From assembly GCA_963971225.1 (NCBI GenBank), contig OZ020268.1:51510404-51574403 (forward strand): 64,000 nucleotides of DNA, written 5' to 3'. Source of the DNA: Melieria omissa. Taxonomy: Eukaryota; Arthropoda; Insecta; Diptera; Ulidiidae. Positions 34,910 through 46,632 of this stretch are shown here, piece after piece. The notes beneath the pieces were generated by a model, which worked only from the letters and a program-made list of their open reading frames with translations, did not search any database and was not told the origin of the DNA. The position numbers and the translations under genes were made by a program. The number at the start of each line of letters is the position of its first letter. The stretch's first letter is position 1.

Positions 34910-35600
34910 ATATTTTCTCGTATTCCACCAATTTTAATGTTTGATACTACATTGGAAAGCTTATTTTATGGACTGTTTTTCAAAACTTTTTACTTCAAAT
35001 CTCTTCATTGAATTAATTTACTAAATATTTAGTAACCAATTGTGTTCTCTTATTTAACCAATTGTAATGTTTGATATCCATTGGAAAGCTTACTTTATAG
35101 CCTGATTTTCGAAATTTTTCACCAAATGGTTCACATTGAATTAATATAATATAAATATATTTAATTGTAGTGTTTGAAACCACATTGGAAAGCTTATTTT
35201 ATGGACCTTTTTTCGAAACTTTTCACACTGAATCTCTCACAATGAATTAATTTAATATATGTTTTCTCTTAGTCCACCAATTGCAATGTTTAATACCACA
35301 TTGGAAACCTTATGATTGTTTATCGAAACATTTAACACAAAATCTCTCATATTGAATTAATTAAATATATATTTTCCCTTATTTAACCAATTGCAATATT
35401 TGATACCACATTGGAAAGCTTATTTTATGAACTGTTTTTCAAAACTTTTCACACTAAATCTTTCACATTGAATTCATTTAATATATGTATATTTTCTCTT
35501 ATTTCACCAATTGCAATATTTAATACCACATTGCAAAGCTTATTTTATGGACTGTTTTTCAATACTTATCACAATGAATCATTCACATTGAATTCCTGAG
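34910..35600. repeat. ~116 bp tandem repeat, six copies
   Basis: CACATTGGAAAGCTTATTTT recurs at about 34951, 35080, 35184, 35300, 35410 and 35530, each with TTTCACACTGAATCTCTCA-like and TTTAACCAATTGCAATG-like segments. It is upstream of the Myb/SANT-like gene and is not coding. Confidence 0.8.
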
Positions 35601-36035
35601 AATCCCATCCAAAAAGTTTCTTACCATTTGTAATCCTTATAACTATTGTTCGACACCTGCAACAAGCATTCTTGAACTGTCAAAGTCCGAAGATGTCCAG
35701 AAACAGCAGCATCCACTTCCAAGTTTTAAGAAAAAATATTGGTAGTATAGAAATTATGAGCTTTTAACGTACACACGTACAGCGTTGAAAAAAAAATTGC
35801 GTACAAACAGCACATTGTTTCTCTCACTTTGAGGTGCAATATTTCAAAGTCAATTATGACTTCTTCTTCGGATCCCTGAAACTTACTGTGGTCTTAATTT
35901 TAATACAATTTAGGTCTGGCAAGACCGAAGTAGCGCTGATTTTTCTCACCTCTGAGTATTACCATTATGAAGAAAATGAAACAAAAAAAACAAGTGAATG
36001 AAAAGTGAGTTGCAACTTTAAAGGTGCCTCATTAA

Positions 36036-36588
36036 CCCATGTGTGCAATGGATTTCCGAGGCTATTAGACAGCCTGCACACCGTGTGTGCAATAACCGTA
36101 ATGTGCAGTAAACTAGTCGTCGAAATAAGATTTTTCTGGAACTAATGAAATCTGTAAAGTACAGAAAAACAAAATTTGGCATTTGTTTTACTGTGTACCA
36201 CAAAATCGTTTATGTTATTTTTTTCATTATTCAAATTATTTGTTTTTAACTTTTTACTACTTTTTAAACATTTTCTTTGCATTATATTTTGTTCCTTATT
36301 ACTGAAAGCAAAATAACGATTTTATATTATCTAACTATTTTTTAAATAAATGTTTATACATGTTTTTATGATGCATTTTTATTTTACCTTACATTGCACA
36401 TATGGTGTTCAATCCGCTCTTCGAAATAAAAATTTTCCGAGGAGCGAGCTGCACACCCGGTGTGCAGCGATTTTATTTATGTGAATTCACTTACGAATCG
36501 AATTTTTTTATTAAAAATGAACAAAACAAAGGAAAAAAAATTTCGCTCCTGGGGACCGTGTTCGAGAGAAATCGTCGTCTCGAGTGGG
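36036..36588. mobile_element. Possible TTAA-flanked piggyBac-like element remnant
   Basis: TTAA occurs at 36032-36035 and 36589-36592, with outer ends CCCA and TGGG. Inside, GCACACCGTGTGTGC (near 36075) and GCTGCACACCCGGTGTGCAGC-like palindromes lie toward both ends. The shared terminal repeat is very short, so this is only suggestive. Confidence 0.4.
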
Positions 36589-36744
36589 TTAAAGGTTGGA
36601 GATAGGGGGTAGGTATGTTCGAATGAAATATTCAGGAGAAAAAAATTAGTGAGGGTCAGTCCAAGATTTTAACCCTCTAAGAGCATTTTTAACCCTATGG
36701 AGCAATTTATCGAGATTTTATTTCAAATCTACATATGTAACATA

Positions 36745-37795
36745 AGGGAGAGCGCTGGGTTGTGAACCGGTTTTTTTTTTTTTGCTCTACCTTTTTACAG
36801 AATAAAGATATCTAAAAATCGAAAATACCGTTGGAAAGGTAAATATACAACGCAAATTTGTTATGAGTACCGTTTTGATTAAAATTTAACTCTCTCCATC
36901 CAATTTTCTAAGGACGTGATTTTTCACTTTTCCAAAAAAATTGTGGCTGGATTGTAAACCATCTGGCGAAACCCAATGAAATATACGGAAAATACGAAGA
37001 AAACACCTATAATGTTTAAATAAGTTGAGAATTTATTTAAGGTTAGGCCAAAAAATCGTAATGAATGGAAGTGTTAAATTTGTTTCATTTTCATCCTAAT
37101 CGGTGTCGCAATGTTTGCATGTGAAATACGATCGCGTTCTCGCATTGGCTCACTTCAAGTGAACTCACCGAAATCGAGCGAAACTACATTAAATTACTTT
37201 ATTCTAATAAATCCGGCAATATTTGGCCGTGCTAGTACAAATGTAGTACGAAAAGACGTGGTTCAAAACCCAACCCCCACAGTGGTTCACAGCAGTGGCG
37301 GATTCAGGGGGTGTTTTGGGGTTGAAACCCCCCCGAAATATTAGGATCGACATTAAAACTACATACAAATTAAAAGACAATTTATGAATATCAAAGAATT
37401 ACTTTTTGAAACCCCCCCCCCGAAATATTTTTCTGAATCCGCCCCTGGTTCACAGCCCAACCACAATGGCATTTTGGAAACTTTTAAAATAACGACACTT
37501 CCAATCATATTTCAACATAAACAAATATTGGATCGTAAAATAGAATCAAACCCTAAATATGTATTACACTTACATTTTTGGAATAAATTCAGTCACTTGG
37601 ATAGCACTTAAAAAAAAGCAAAAAAGCACGATGTCTGTAGCTGTCACAAGCAATACGTGTTTACACTTCGGTGTAAAGCAGAGTCATATTAAAAGACAAA
37701 CTTGACAGTTGAAAAATTGGCGATATGTCAATTATGGGAAGAAAAAACAGTAACGGTTCACAACCCAGCCTGGTTCACAACCCAGCCCTTCCCCT
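36745..37795. mobile_element. TA-flanked TIR element, ~1.05 kb, non-coding
   Basis: The left end AGGGAGAGCGCTGGGTTGTG and the right end (complement AGGGGAAGGGCTGGGTTGTG) form an inverted repeat of about 24 bases extending into AACC. A TA dinucleotide borders each side (36743-36744, 37796-37797), as in Tc1/mariner-type insertions. GGTTCACAACCCAG motifs recur inside. No transposase frame is seen. A hAT MITE is nested at 37293-37447. Confidence 0.6.
37293..37447. mobile_element. 155 bp hAT-type MITE
   Basis: The ends are CAGTGGCGGATTCAG and the complement of CAGGGGCGGATTCAG. A perfect 8-base target duplication, GTTCACAG, sits at 37285-37292 and 37448-37455. An 8-base duplication with CAG-starting ends is typical of hAT elements. 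Confidence 0.85.
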
Positions 37796-37801
37796 TATAT
37801 A

Positions 37802-38061
37802 AGTTAAGTTTTCACATTGAAATTATTGTTTTTAAAAATAAGGCGGACTCTTTTTTGATTGAAAACTGTCTTAAGACTAAATTACAATTTTAATTTCTTA
37901 ACTAAAGAGCTGCCGAATCACCTGCCTTGCAGTTCCAAAGAATTTGGTTTCGCAAGTTCACATGCCCTGCCGTAGACATGCCGTTAGCATAAATTGTGCG
38001 GACGGTGTCGTATGGCCCAATGCAGCGGATGTGTGCATCTTCAGCGTAGCTGGTGTTAACT
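37802..38061 (-). repeat. Errantivirus 3' LTR-like segment, 260 bp
   Basis: On the minus strand it starts AGTTAACACC and ends AACTTAACT, a short inverted terminal pair usual for errantivirus LTRs. It follows the env C-terminus directly, after a purine-rich GCATGGAGG. Confidence 0.6.
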
Positions 38062-38093
38062 CCTCCATGCCTAAAAACGATTATCGTTGAACT

Positions 38094-38635
38094 TTATGAT
38101 TTGACGCTTTGACGCTGGGTGGTTGCTGGCGTAATTGGTACTGCTGGAGCCGTGGTGGTTTCTGAGGTGTTCAGCTTCTTGATAACTATTTTCTTTGATG
38201 ATTTACGTTGGCGTATCACAAGGACTATGATTGTGAAAATTAGAATCATCAATATTATGGATGTTTCGCTCGCCAAAGCTCCCAATTTCAGTGCTCGAAT
38301 TACACGAGTGTTGTTAATGTGAAGTTCATTCAGGTCCTGCAGCGTCAACAGATTTTCCCATTTTTCTTCAGTGAGTGTCGGCTGCAGGGATGCAGGAATA
38401 ATCTTTAACGGAGGAGCTTGTAGGCTTCGGAAGGTTTGATTGTTTATAAGGACTGTGGCGTTACTGAATTTTAGAAGAAGGGTGCCGGCGAGTTGATGGT
38501 CTTCGTCATCTATTTTTACTGTTCCATTGAAATCGTTTAAAATCATCATTCCGGGGTGTACCTCTTCTATGGGCGGAATGCTGTGGCTGTTGCTGAAGGT
38601 GCTGAACGCACCTGTACTGAACTCTTCTAGTTTTC
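38094..38635 (-). pseudogene. Endogenous errantivirus env, C-terminal fragment
   Basis: The fragment has several N-glycosylation-type sites (NAT, NQT, NNT), a Leu-rich segment (LLTLQDLNELH), one hydrophobic membrane span (IILMILIFTIIVLVI) and a short basic cytoplasmic tail ending at 38094. This is the membrane-anchor end of an insect retroviral envelope. It is separated from the N-terminal fragment and cannot make a complete protein. Open coding resemblance extends upstream of the first ATG to about 38635. Confidence 0.75.
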
Positions 38636-39265
38636 AGAACGATATTTGCCCAAAAATCCAGTAATAACTTCTTTAATCGATTGCCATACTTTCAATTCAT
38701 CACCAACTAACACCAGATCAAATGTCTCTGTTTTCATTCATTTCCGTATATCTGGACCATTAACAACTCCAGGTATAAAAGACACTTACCACAAAACTTT
38801 TCAAACAGACTGAAATATGTGTACAATAAAATTTCAAATTTAGACTTGAACATTTGTTCACTTTATTTTGCAAAAAAAAACATGTCTTTGTGAAGTTCGA
38901 GGGTTCAGCATATTTTTTTTATTTTTGGCAATACAAATGCGTTTTTGCATTAATATTAATAGAATAAAAACCACGTTTTTTTTTAATTACAATAAAAAAA
39001 ATCGACTTTTAACATTGACCCCCAAAATTTCGATAAGGTGTAATAATTTTGTTACACAGTGTTCAGAGAATTTGTTCATCTAAGAATTAGCAGCAAGTTT
39101 GGTAAAGACAGCAACACAAAATTTTGAATATCTGAAGACTTATAAAGAAAACACTGGTTGAAAAAACCTTACTACACACAAACTTTACACGACTGTAACT
39201 TGTAAAAGGCAACTAACTTTGCAAAACCCAGCTAGGATTTTGTTACTCTATAAGAGTACTATCGA

Positions 39266-39751
39266 TTAGTCTTGGTCGGTTCCGGGATAGATTCCATGAC
39301 CCCAAAATTGTCGCACAGTGTAATTGTTTTTCTTGATTGTATTCTCTAGTTTATTTATCATTTGCGTTACATTGTTAACTTGATCATTAAGAGCCTTATT
39401 TATTACAATTTGATTATTATTGTTGGCGTTCAATTCATTTATGTTGTTATCTAGCATTTGAAAATCGTCATGATCAGGGGTACCAGCAATATACTTCCAT
39501 GCTGTACCTAAAATGTTTATCGCTCTTTTCTTCCTATTTTCTTCTAATGGTTTTAAACTTTTTAGTATGTCTGCGGCTTGGGAATTTTCTCTTATCAATA
39601 GAGGATGAAACAGGTTAGTAGTAGGGACATTTTGTTCGGTGTAGGTGCGGACTTGCTGGAGGAATGTCTCGTAAACTGTCAGGTCGATTGGGCGAATCAC
39701 TCTGAAATGTCCATCCTTAATTTTCGTCTGTCCAGAATTTATCTTTATCAA
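39266..39751 (-). pseudogene. Endogenous errantivirus env, N-terminal/middle fragment
   Basis: The fragment contains a furin-type RKKR cleavage motif followed by a conserved WKYIAGTPDHDDF-like block and an Asn-rich coiled coil, features of errantivirus and baculovirus-F-related envelopes. No signal peptide is seen and the frame stops at 39266. The copy is broken and lacks gag-pol beside it. Confidence 0.75.
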
Positions 39752-40826
39752 ATGCGTCGTTGTGTACTCAAATATCGTGTGTTCTGCGCTGTTCCGGACA
39801 GGGGGTCCTTTTTATCCGTTCGATTACTGGGGGTCTGCCTCGGTTTTACGTCACGAGGTTGCCTGCGGACTTACCTACAGGCGGCGCAGTGTGTTGTTGT
39901 TGTCGACCAGAGGCAAGCTGTTTGTCAACGCGTGCTACTTAAGGACTTTGCGATTCACAAGAGCTTTACCCCTGGTCCTCCTATCTCTTTCTGGCGACGG
40001 GATGTTGTTCCTTTTTGGTTCCTGCCTACTGGGGCACTCCTCTTTGCACGAGTGAAGGAGTGCGTTCTTTTCCTATCGGAATCCAACGCTGGGTTCGGGA
40101 TCCAGATGCTGTGGGCACGGCAGCTGGATGTGTGCATTTTCAGCGTCTCTGGTGTTAACTTATATTTATAAATAAATGTATATTAAAATACAAATATGCA
40201 TGTAGCTTTCATAAACTAAGATAATTTTCATTGTTAATATAAAGTGTTTTCAAATCCATTTGTATGAGAGGTGGTCGAAGTTTTGGTCCGATTTCATTGA
40301 AACTTTGCAGAGTAAGTTCTTTCCTCATACAACAACTGTATACCAAATTTCATTTATGCACTGTGCAGCAAAATGTTCACCGTTTTAATATAACCTCAAA
40401 TTTTCATCATTCTATATCAGCTTCGACTCACACACTCATTGGCCGCATTCGTTTCTTGTTGCACGTTTAGCCTCAACACTTCACCACCTTGCCGCATAAA
40501 ACTCGCCCCACATTGCTAAGCGTTCATTATCCTATTTTGGTTTTTTTAATCAGAATATTTTTTTCGTTGTTGTCAATTTATTTCCCCAGCCCATACAAAT
40601 TTGTTTCAATTTCCTCCCAAAATTGTGAACAAATCACAACAGTTTAATCGAACATTCCCGCTTTTTTGCATGAAAAGTCAAAATTGTACGTTCGTTGAAA
40701 ATTTCAAACCCGTCACGCCCATTCAACTTACGAGGTTTTGCAAAAACTGTAGCTCGCAGCCAGCCCGTCGCGCCAGTAAATCGTGACGGCAGCTCCCGGA
40801 CAGGTCACACACTAAGCCAGCACACC

Positions 40827-43800
40827 ATGGATGGTTCACTGCATTCGCCGCGCAGCGGCTCTGTCTACATATCCGCATCGCGCCCCAACAGCAGCTACAA
40901 TTTGGTCTGCAATCGCTGCGTTTCGGCGCCCAAGTTTACACACTTTGAAGATTTCTTGGAGCACTCCAAGTCACGACACGGACCCAGCTGCCAACGGGTA
41001 ATGTTTCCTAATAGCTGCATATCTGCGTTTGTGTGTACTTAGTAAAAGCTTTTGCAGAGTACACTAACCATCATACAGGAGAACTCAGAAGACCCGAAAC
41101 TCACCGCCAAGAGCAGCGTAAGTTTCAGCTCATTGCCACTCAGTTCTTGCTTTTCGATCACTAAGCACTCTCGCTAGGTGTCACGCTTGAGCACGCGCAG
41201 CGGCCTAAGTGCCGCTTTCACCAACTCTACCACCTCGATGGCCTCCGTGGGCAGCAACGACTTTGATCTGCGCACACTAAAGCGTGCCTGCCTGACCGAT
41301 CTCGTGCAGCTGCTCAACAAGTGCTTCTGCATTTGGCATCGGCCCTCGCGCAGCTGCATGCCGCGCAGCGAACGCTTCCACGCCTACCAGCTGCTGCTGC
41401 TCAAGCTGCGCGAGCAGCTGCCCTTTGCCACGTTTCGCGATGCGCGCAACATTGTGCGCCAACTCATACGCAACTACGCCAAGCAGTCGAAGGAGGAGCG
41501 CGAGAAGACCTCCAAGTGGCAGCTGACACTGAAGAACGACACGCAGAAGCCGCACAACGACGACAACGACGATGACGAGGACGAAGACGACGAGGATGCT
41601 GGCTTTCATTCGCTGCGCCGACAGGATCCAATGCGTTCGCGCACTGTACTCGATCAGCTGTCATTTCTGAGTGGAGCCGACAGCGAAGACGTGGACGATG
41701 TGAGATAACGATATGAATGTATCTGGCAATGACTTATCTACCTGGTACTTCCAGCTGGTACCCGATAAGCTGTGCTCGTTTTGTCATTTGGGCTTTCAAA
41801 ACACCGAAACACTGTGGACGCACATGGTGAGCGCCCACTTACCGTCACGTAGATCGCGTCAAACGCGCAGCGCCTCACATCAGACACTGGCCGACGCCTC
41901 CAATGCCACCGCGGAATCATCGTCACTGGGCCGCCGCCGACAGCGCAGTCGCAGCAATACGCGCCAATTTTCCGCCTCCGACACGGACTACTTGACCGAC
42001 ATATCCATGGCCGATGGACAACAAAAGCCGTTGCGACGCAGTCGACGCCGCAAAAAAGCCGTCTGGCGCAATTTACGCTACAATGGCATGACCAGTCAGA
42101 GCCCCGTCGAGAAGCGGGTAAGTGTAGCTCGAACTTAAGCATGAAAAATTAATGAGAATGGGAATCGTTGTTTCGTGTTTAGGTCAGACGAAAAACAACC
42201 GAAATGCTTATTGGCAATAAGGGGGGCGGAGATGATAAAGTAAGTTGGAAAGTGAAAAGTTTAAAACTTTAGTCTGGGATATTAATCGGCGTTTGATGAA
42301 AATGAGACCTGTATTATTTATTTTTAGACTGCAGATCTAATTCCAAGTAGATACTAACGCGACATGCATCTACTTAACTCTGAGCTGTGACCTTTCAAAG
42401 CTCATTTTTAGCCCTTCTTTTATACTCTTACAACTCTTTGATGATCCTAACCTTTAATTCATCTATAAGCTAACATTTATCTTTGTTCATAACAAGTTGG
42501 TTCCCCTATTTCAGAGGAGATCTGTTTGATTTCCTTCAAAACACTTCAGGACCCATTCATTCATTCATTTTAATCACTTAGTAGCCCGAACCATCTACTT
42601 AACTCCAAGGTTGCCGTTCCCACAGAGCCACCTATGTTTTAGCTCTGTTCTCATATCCTTGCAAACACTGTTCAGTAATCATCCCTTCTTTTTCTTCTTT
42701 CCCTCTCTTCGACTCGACTCTTCGGTCGATACCCTGCATTCCCTCTATTTCTCCCCAACCTCCATTCCAACAAAATATTCATATACTCAACTCCAAAGTA
42801 GCTCTTAGATGCCTTCCTCCAGATTAACAGTTTAAAAGTTTTCAATGTCCACTTTTAATGCGTTCCCAATCAGACCTTGTCCCATATCTACATCAGTATT
42901 CTTATTTCCTTTAAAACACTCTGTAGTAATCGTACCTCCCATTTCACATGTGGTATCACCATGGATCTCAAAAAAGGCCGCCGAGTGTGTCCCTAACAGA
43001 AGAACCAAACCTAATTCTAATCAATACCATTGTTCCTCTTTTTACTTCCCCCCCTTCAGTTCCAATCCTCACTTTTATTCCAAATTCCACTCAACTCATC
43101 ACCTACCTTAATCCTTTAAGTTCCATGTTCCCATATCTGCTTTGCAGGTCCCCTCTACCTTTTACCTCGGCGAATATTCCGACTCGTTTCTGGAAGAATT
43201 CATCGAGCTGTACCATCAGCATGACTGCCTCTGGATGCAACAATCGAAGCACTATCGCAATCGCAAGATGCGCGCCGCCGCCTACGATGCGCTTGTCAAG
43301 AAGTACTGCGAGGCGCGCAATGTGCCCGCAGTCAGTCTGACCAAGATCAAACAGATGATACGGCGCATGCGCCGCTACTATGACGCCCTCAATCGGCCGA
43401 ATGCCAATCCCCATCGTCGACACATCTGGCAGCGATTGGACTTTCTCGACGAAGTCAAACCGGACGTGACACGTAACGGCGTTGCGCCCAGCAACACCCA
43501 TATCTTCACCGACTACGACTGCAGCATGTGTCTGCAGCACTTTAAGCGCGCCAAAAACTTTGCCGCCCACATGGTGAAATCGCATCCGCCCACCGGCTGT
43601 CCGCCCTGCAAGGAGAACTTTCTCAATGCCGACGAACTCAAGCGACATCTGTTGTCCGTGCACCGTCAGGAGCCCGAGTGTCCGCTGTGCCGCGAATCGG
43701 CTCTGGACTGGAAAGCTTCGGCCCATCTGTCCAAGCACTTCTTCGAGCACAAGTGTCCCACCTGCACGCAGATCTATCACGACATCGCCAACTTTCGACG

Positions 43801-44011
43801 CCACAAGGCGCAGTGCAAATACCGCAGCCGTTTCAAGTGTCATCAGTGCAATCAAAAGTTTGCCAGCACACTCGACTTTCGTCGCCACGCCAAGTCGTCG
43901 CATCACGACGAGCGGCCCTTCAAGTGCGAGGACTGCGAGATCTCGTTCAAGTTCATGGCGCCGCTAACGAAACATCGCCAGCTGCACAAACGTCTACGGC
44001 ACTACTACTAG
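40827..44011 (+). CDS. MADF-like and C2H2 zinc-finger protein, six exons
   Basis: Exons 40827-40997, 41079-41117, 41178-41699, 41755-42117, 42183-42239 and 43148-44011 are all in phase 0 with GT-AG borders, giving 671 residues. Order: an N-terminal CxxC..H..H finger-like unit (CNRCVSAPKF..), a helical MADF-like region (LTDLVQLLNKCFCIWH), an acidic run of Asp/Glu, a second finger (KLCSFCHLGF), a basic SR-rich segment, a MADF-like domain in the last exon (SFLEEFIELYHQHDCLW) and six C2H2-type fingers ending at residue about 670. Such proteins are usually sequence-specific nuclear transcription factors. The start ATG follows CACACC and precedes the first finger; the frame is open upstream without another clear ATG. 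I do not recognise a named orthologue. Confidence 0.9.
42949..43014 (+). repeat. SINE/LINE tail fragment in the last intron
   Basis: TGTGGTATCACCATGGATCTC followed by GGCCGCCGAGTGTGTCCC and AACCTAA parallels the tail of the SINE at 32133-32209. Head and body are missing, so it is a 5'-truncated copy. It lies in the 908-base intron of the zinc-finger gene. Confidence 0.6.
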
Positions 44012-44555
44012 AACAAACAGCGTCACGTGCAGTAGCGACGCAGTGTCGGTGGTCGGTAGTTGGTGGTCGGAGGTCGGATGTCACATGTCGTTGTTCGATA
44101 GTAGATGGTCGATGGCTGTGGCATGTGGAGGGCGTAGCGTTTCATATTTCTCGTTCGTTTGTACAAGACCGGTTTGTCTGCTTCAGGTGGTGTTGTGTAG
44201 GGTAGAAATTTTAAGTTGAATTAAAATCGTCAAATTATATAAAATGAAAGTTTTTTGTAATTCTTACTTATTGGGACAAGACCTGAGAAATGGGTGTAGC
44301 ATTCTAAAAAACCAGGCTGTTGTGTATTGGGAGTACACTGAGAATCGAGACGATTTATTGATCAATTTAACTATTTTGCAAATTAAAGATTTTTTTTTTT
44401 CTTTTAAAACAACTAAAAAAATGGATGTTTAGTAAATGGACCCACAATATTTTAATTTATTTAAGTCTTTATTTATGTCTCTTAACTCTTAATGAATTAG
44501 TGATAACAAAGTTTTATATACAAACTCAACAAATATTAAAAACCGATTGATGCTT

Positions 44556-46632
44556 TCAAATGCCAGCTTCATCAGAATCATCATCGTCATCATCATCATC
44601 ATCATCATCGTCTGCGGCATCTTCGTCATCGCTTTCCTCGCTTACTTGAAGCCTTCTCCTCATGCGCACCACTGTGCTGCTGTCCAGTTCAGCGGGACAG
44701 GGTCCATCGTGCCAGTAGCGTACAACTGGAATATCTGCAAAAATATTTTAGAAATTATGAATGGAAAGTTTAACTGTTTCTCTGCTATTCTATTTATGTT
44801 CAGGGTTTTTATCGTAGTTTACTGCGATTTTCATAAAAAAGTCACAAACTTTGTCAAGCTTTATGACTTATAAGCTGGATGCAATAATGTGAGGTAGTTT
44901 GTCTTTTCTCTGCTATTTTATTATTTTCTCTCCAAGTATTGTGATCTGATTTTTTTGTAATTGTTATAAAAAAGTCACAAAAGTTGTGACTTATCTAAGC
45001 TCAATGTAATAATGCAAGCCACTTTTCTTATTCTCTGCTATTCTATTCAATGCTTAGTGAGTATTGTGATCAAAATTTGTGACTACTATAATATATTCTC
45101 TACTCTTTCTATTCTATTCTGTGCTCACCAAAATTTTGAATGCAAGTTTTTGTGCTTTATAAAAATAGTTACAAAAATGTGACAAAAAATCACAAAATTT
45201 GTGACTATGCAACTATATGTATTCTATTCTTTTCTATTCTATTCTGTAATCTAATTTTCTGATTTATGAAAAGAAGCCACAAATTTTGTGACTTACAAGC
45301 TCATTACAAATGGTCGAGTTATATTTTTCATTCATTGCTGTTCTATTCAGGGCTTTATAATTAATATAATATGATTTTTGTGATGTTTAGAAAAAAGTCA
45401 CAAAATTTGTGACTTTGTTAAACTCGATGCAACCATGCGAGCTATATTTTCTATTCTTTGCTATTCAATTCCATGACCACAAAATTATACGAACATTATT
45501 TATTGCTCACTGCTGTTATATTTAGTGCTTAATAATTAATATGACTTGCTATTTTGTGATTTATACAAAAAAGTCACAAATTTAGTTACTTTTATAAGTT
45601 CGACACAACCATGCGAGCTACACTCCGGGCCACCTAAATAGGTTCACATTTTTTCCTGGAGGAAAAAAGCAGCGATTTTGAATGTGAACCTATTCTCATG
45701 ACCCACTAAAATGTACTCAGTTTTGGGGTTCACTTTACAAAAGTGGGCCAAAAAAGAAAAAGTAAATAAATCTCAAATTGTGTTTTGGACAGGTAGGTTC
45801 ATAATAGATGCCTTGAACATCTTGATACCAATAAATGAGGTAAAAGTGTTTTGTAAGGACACTACTCAGTTTCCTCCAGGAAAAAATGTGAACCTATTCT
45901 GGTGACCCGGAGTGTATACTATCTATTCATTGCTATTCTGTTCTGTGGAACCCAACTATATGGTCTAATATTCTGCCATTTATACAAAGCAGGCACACAA
46001 TTTTTTACAAAAAAGTCACAAATTGTATGACTCACAAGCTCAGTATTTAGTAAGTAATAGCATCTACTTTTTAATTTATACAAAATAGTCACAAAATTTG
46101 TGACTTAAAATTTGTGACTAATTTGTAATTTATGAATTACAATGCAACTATATTCTATTTTATCTGAAATTCTATTCCGTGCTCATCAAGTTTTTATGCA
46201 ATTTTCTGTGCTTTATACAAAAAAGTCACAAAATGTTTAACAGAAGATTGGAAAATTTGTGACTATTAGAAGCTCAATGCAACTTTGCGAGTTTTATTCT
46301 CCATTCTGTCTTCTTTGTCTCTTCTTTTTCATCTTTTCACTTCGAGTTTACCCCCACTTACATGCATCCTTTAGTTCTTTCTTAGATCGCAACAACTTGG
46401 CGCAGCGTATTTTATTGTTGAGATCGCAACGTGACGGCGCTGTCATTGGCACATCGTCAGCCAAACCGCAAACAGGATCATAGACACGCGGACAGACGCG
46501 ATCCTCACAGAGCGATGTAAGTGGGTGTTTCGTTATCGTGAGCTCCTCCTCACTCGCATCCTTCATGGCAGCGGCCGGATAGGCACCAAGCAAAACAAAC
46601 ACACCCCAAAACAAAACTGTCACTGAATGCAT
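44556..46632 (-). CDS. Kazal-type secreted peptide 1, with poly-Asp tail
   Basis: Exon 1 (46632-46362) encodes a signal peptide (MHSVTVLFWGVFVLLGAYPA) and cysteines 1-5 (CEDRVCPRVYDPVCG, NNKIRC). It ends in phase 1 at GTAAGT. Exon 2 (44734-44556) completes the domain with RYWHDGPC (cysteine 6), then adds a basic stretch and an acidic tail of about 20 residues, mostly Asp. The product is 149 residues. Cysteine spacing is C-x4-C-x7-C-x13-C-x7-C-x25-C, close to vasotab-like Kazal proteins. Kazal domains commonly inhibit serine proteases outside the cell. The Asp run comes from a TCA/GAT triplet microsatellite (44583-44612). The intron is 1.6 kb and filled with repeats and a MITE. It is the most diverged of the six. 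Confidence 0.8.
44840..46290. repeat. Intronic array with palindromic core GTCACAAATTTGTGAC
   Basis: Units containing AAAAAAGTCACAAAATTTGTG, then AAGCTCAATGCAACTATGCG and TTTTCTATTCTTTGCTATTC recur near 44846, 44977, 45186, 45275, 45395, 45572, 46014, 46089 and 46227, a variable spacing of about 75-210. One copy is split by the MITE at 45621-45914. The array lies entirely within the intron of the first Kazal gene. Confidence 0.75.
45621..45914. mobile_element. 294 bp TA-flanked mariner-like MITE
   Basis: Inverted ends of about 45 bases begin CACTCCGGG and continue through ATAGGTTCACATTTTTTCC on the left and as its complement on the right. A TA duplication lies at 45619-45620 and 45915-45916. 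Other units of the host array show the unoccupied site (GCGAGCTATA). No transposase is encoded. Confidence 0.85.

Larger units (their letters stand above)
37802..40160 (-). mobile_element. Decayed errantivirus-type element: LTR and env remnants, gag-pol absent
   Basis: The outer ends are AGTTAAG and GTTAACT, each bordered by TATA (37798-37801, 40161-40164), the target preference of gypsy-type errantiviruses. Inside, on the minus strand, are two env fragments (39751-39266 and about 38635-38094), separated by roughly 630 bases without recognisable env. No gag or pol is found. The two terminal segments share only about 36 bases from the AGTTAACACCAG end, so they are not a normal pair of identical LTRs. 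Confidence 0.7.

Noticed and set aside
39605..40171. 188-residue plus-strand frame over the right end of the errantivirus remnant
   Set aside because: It is antisense to env and the LTR-like end and has no known domain.
43103..43906. 267-residue minus-strand frame
   Set aside because: It is antisense to the zinc-finger exon, whose C2H2 motifs are clear.
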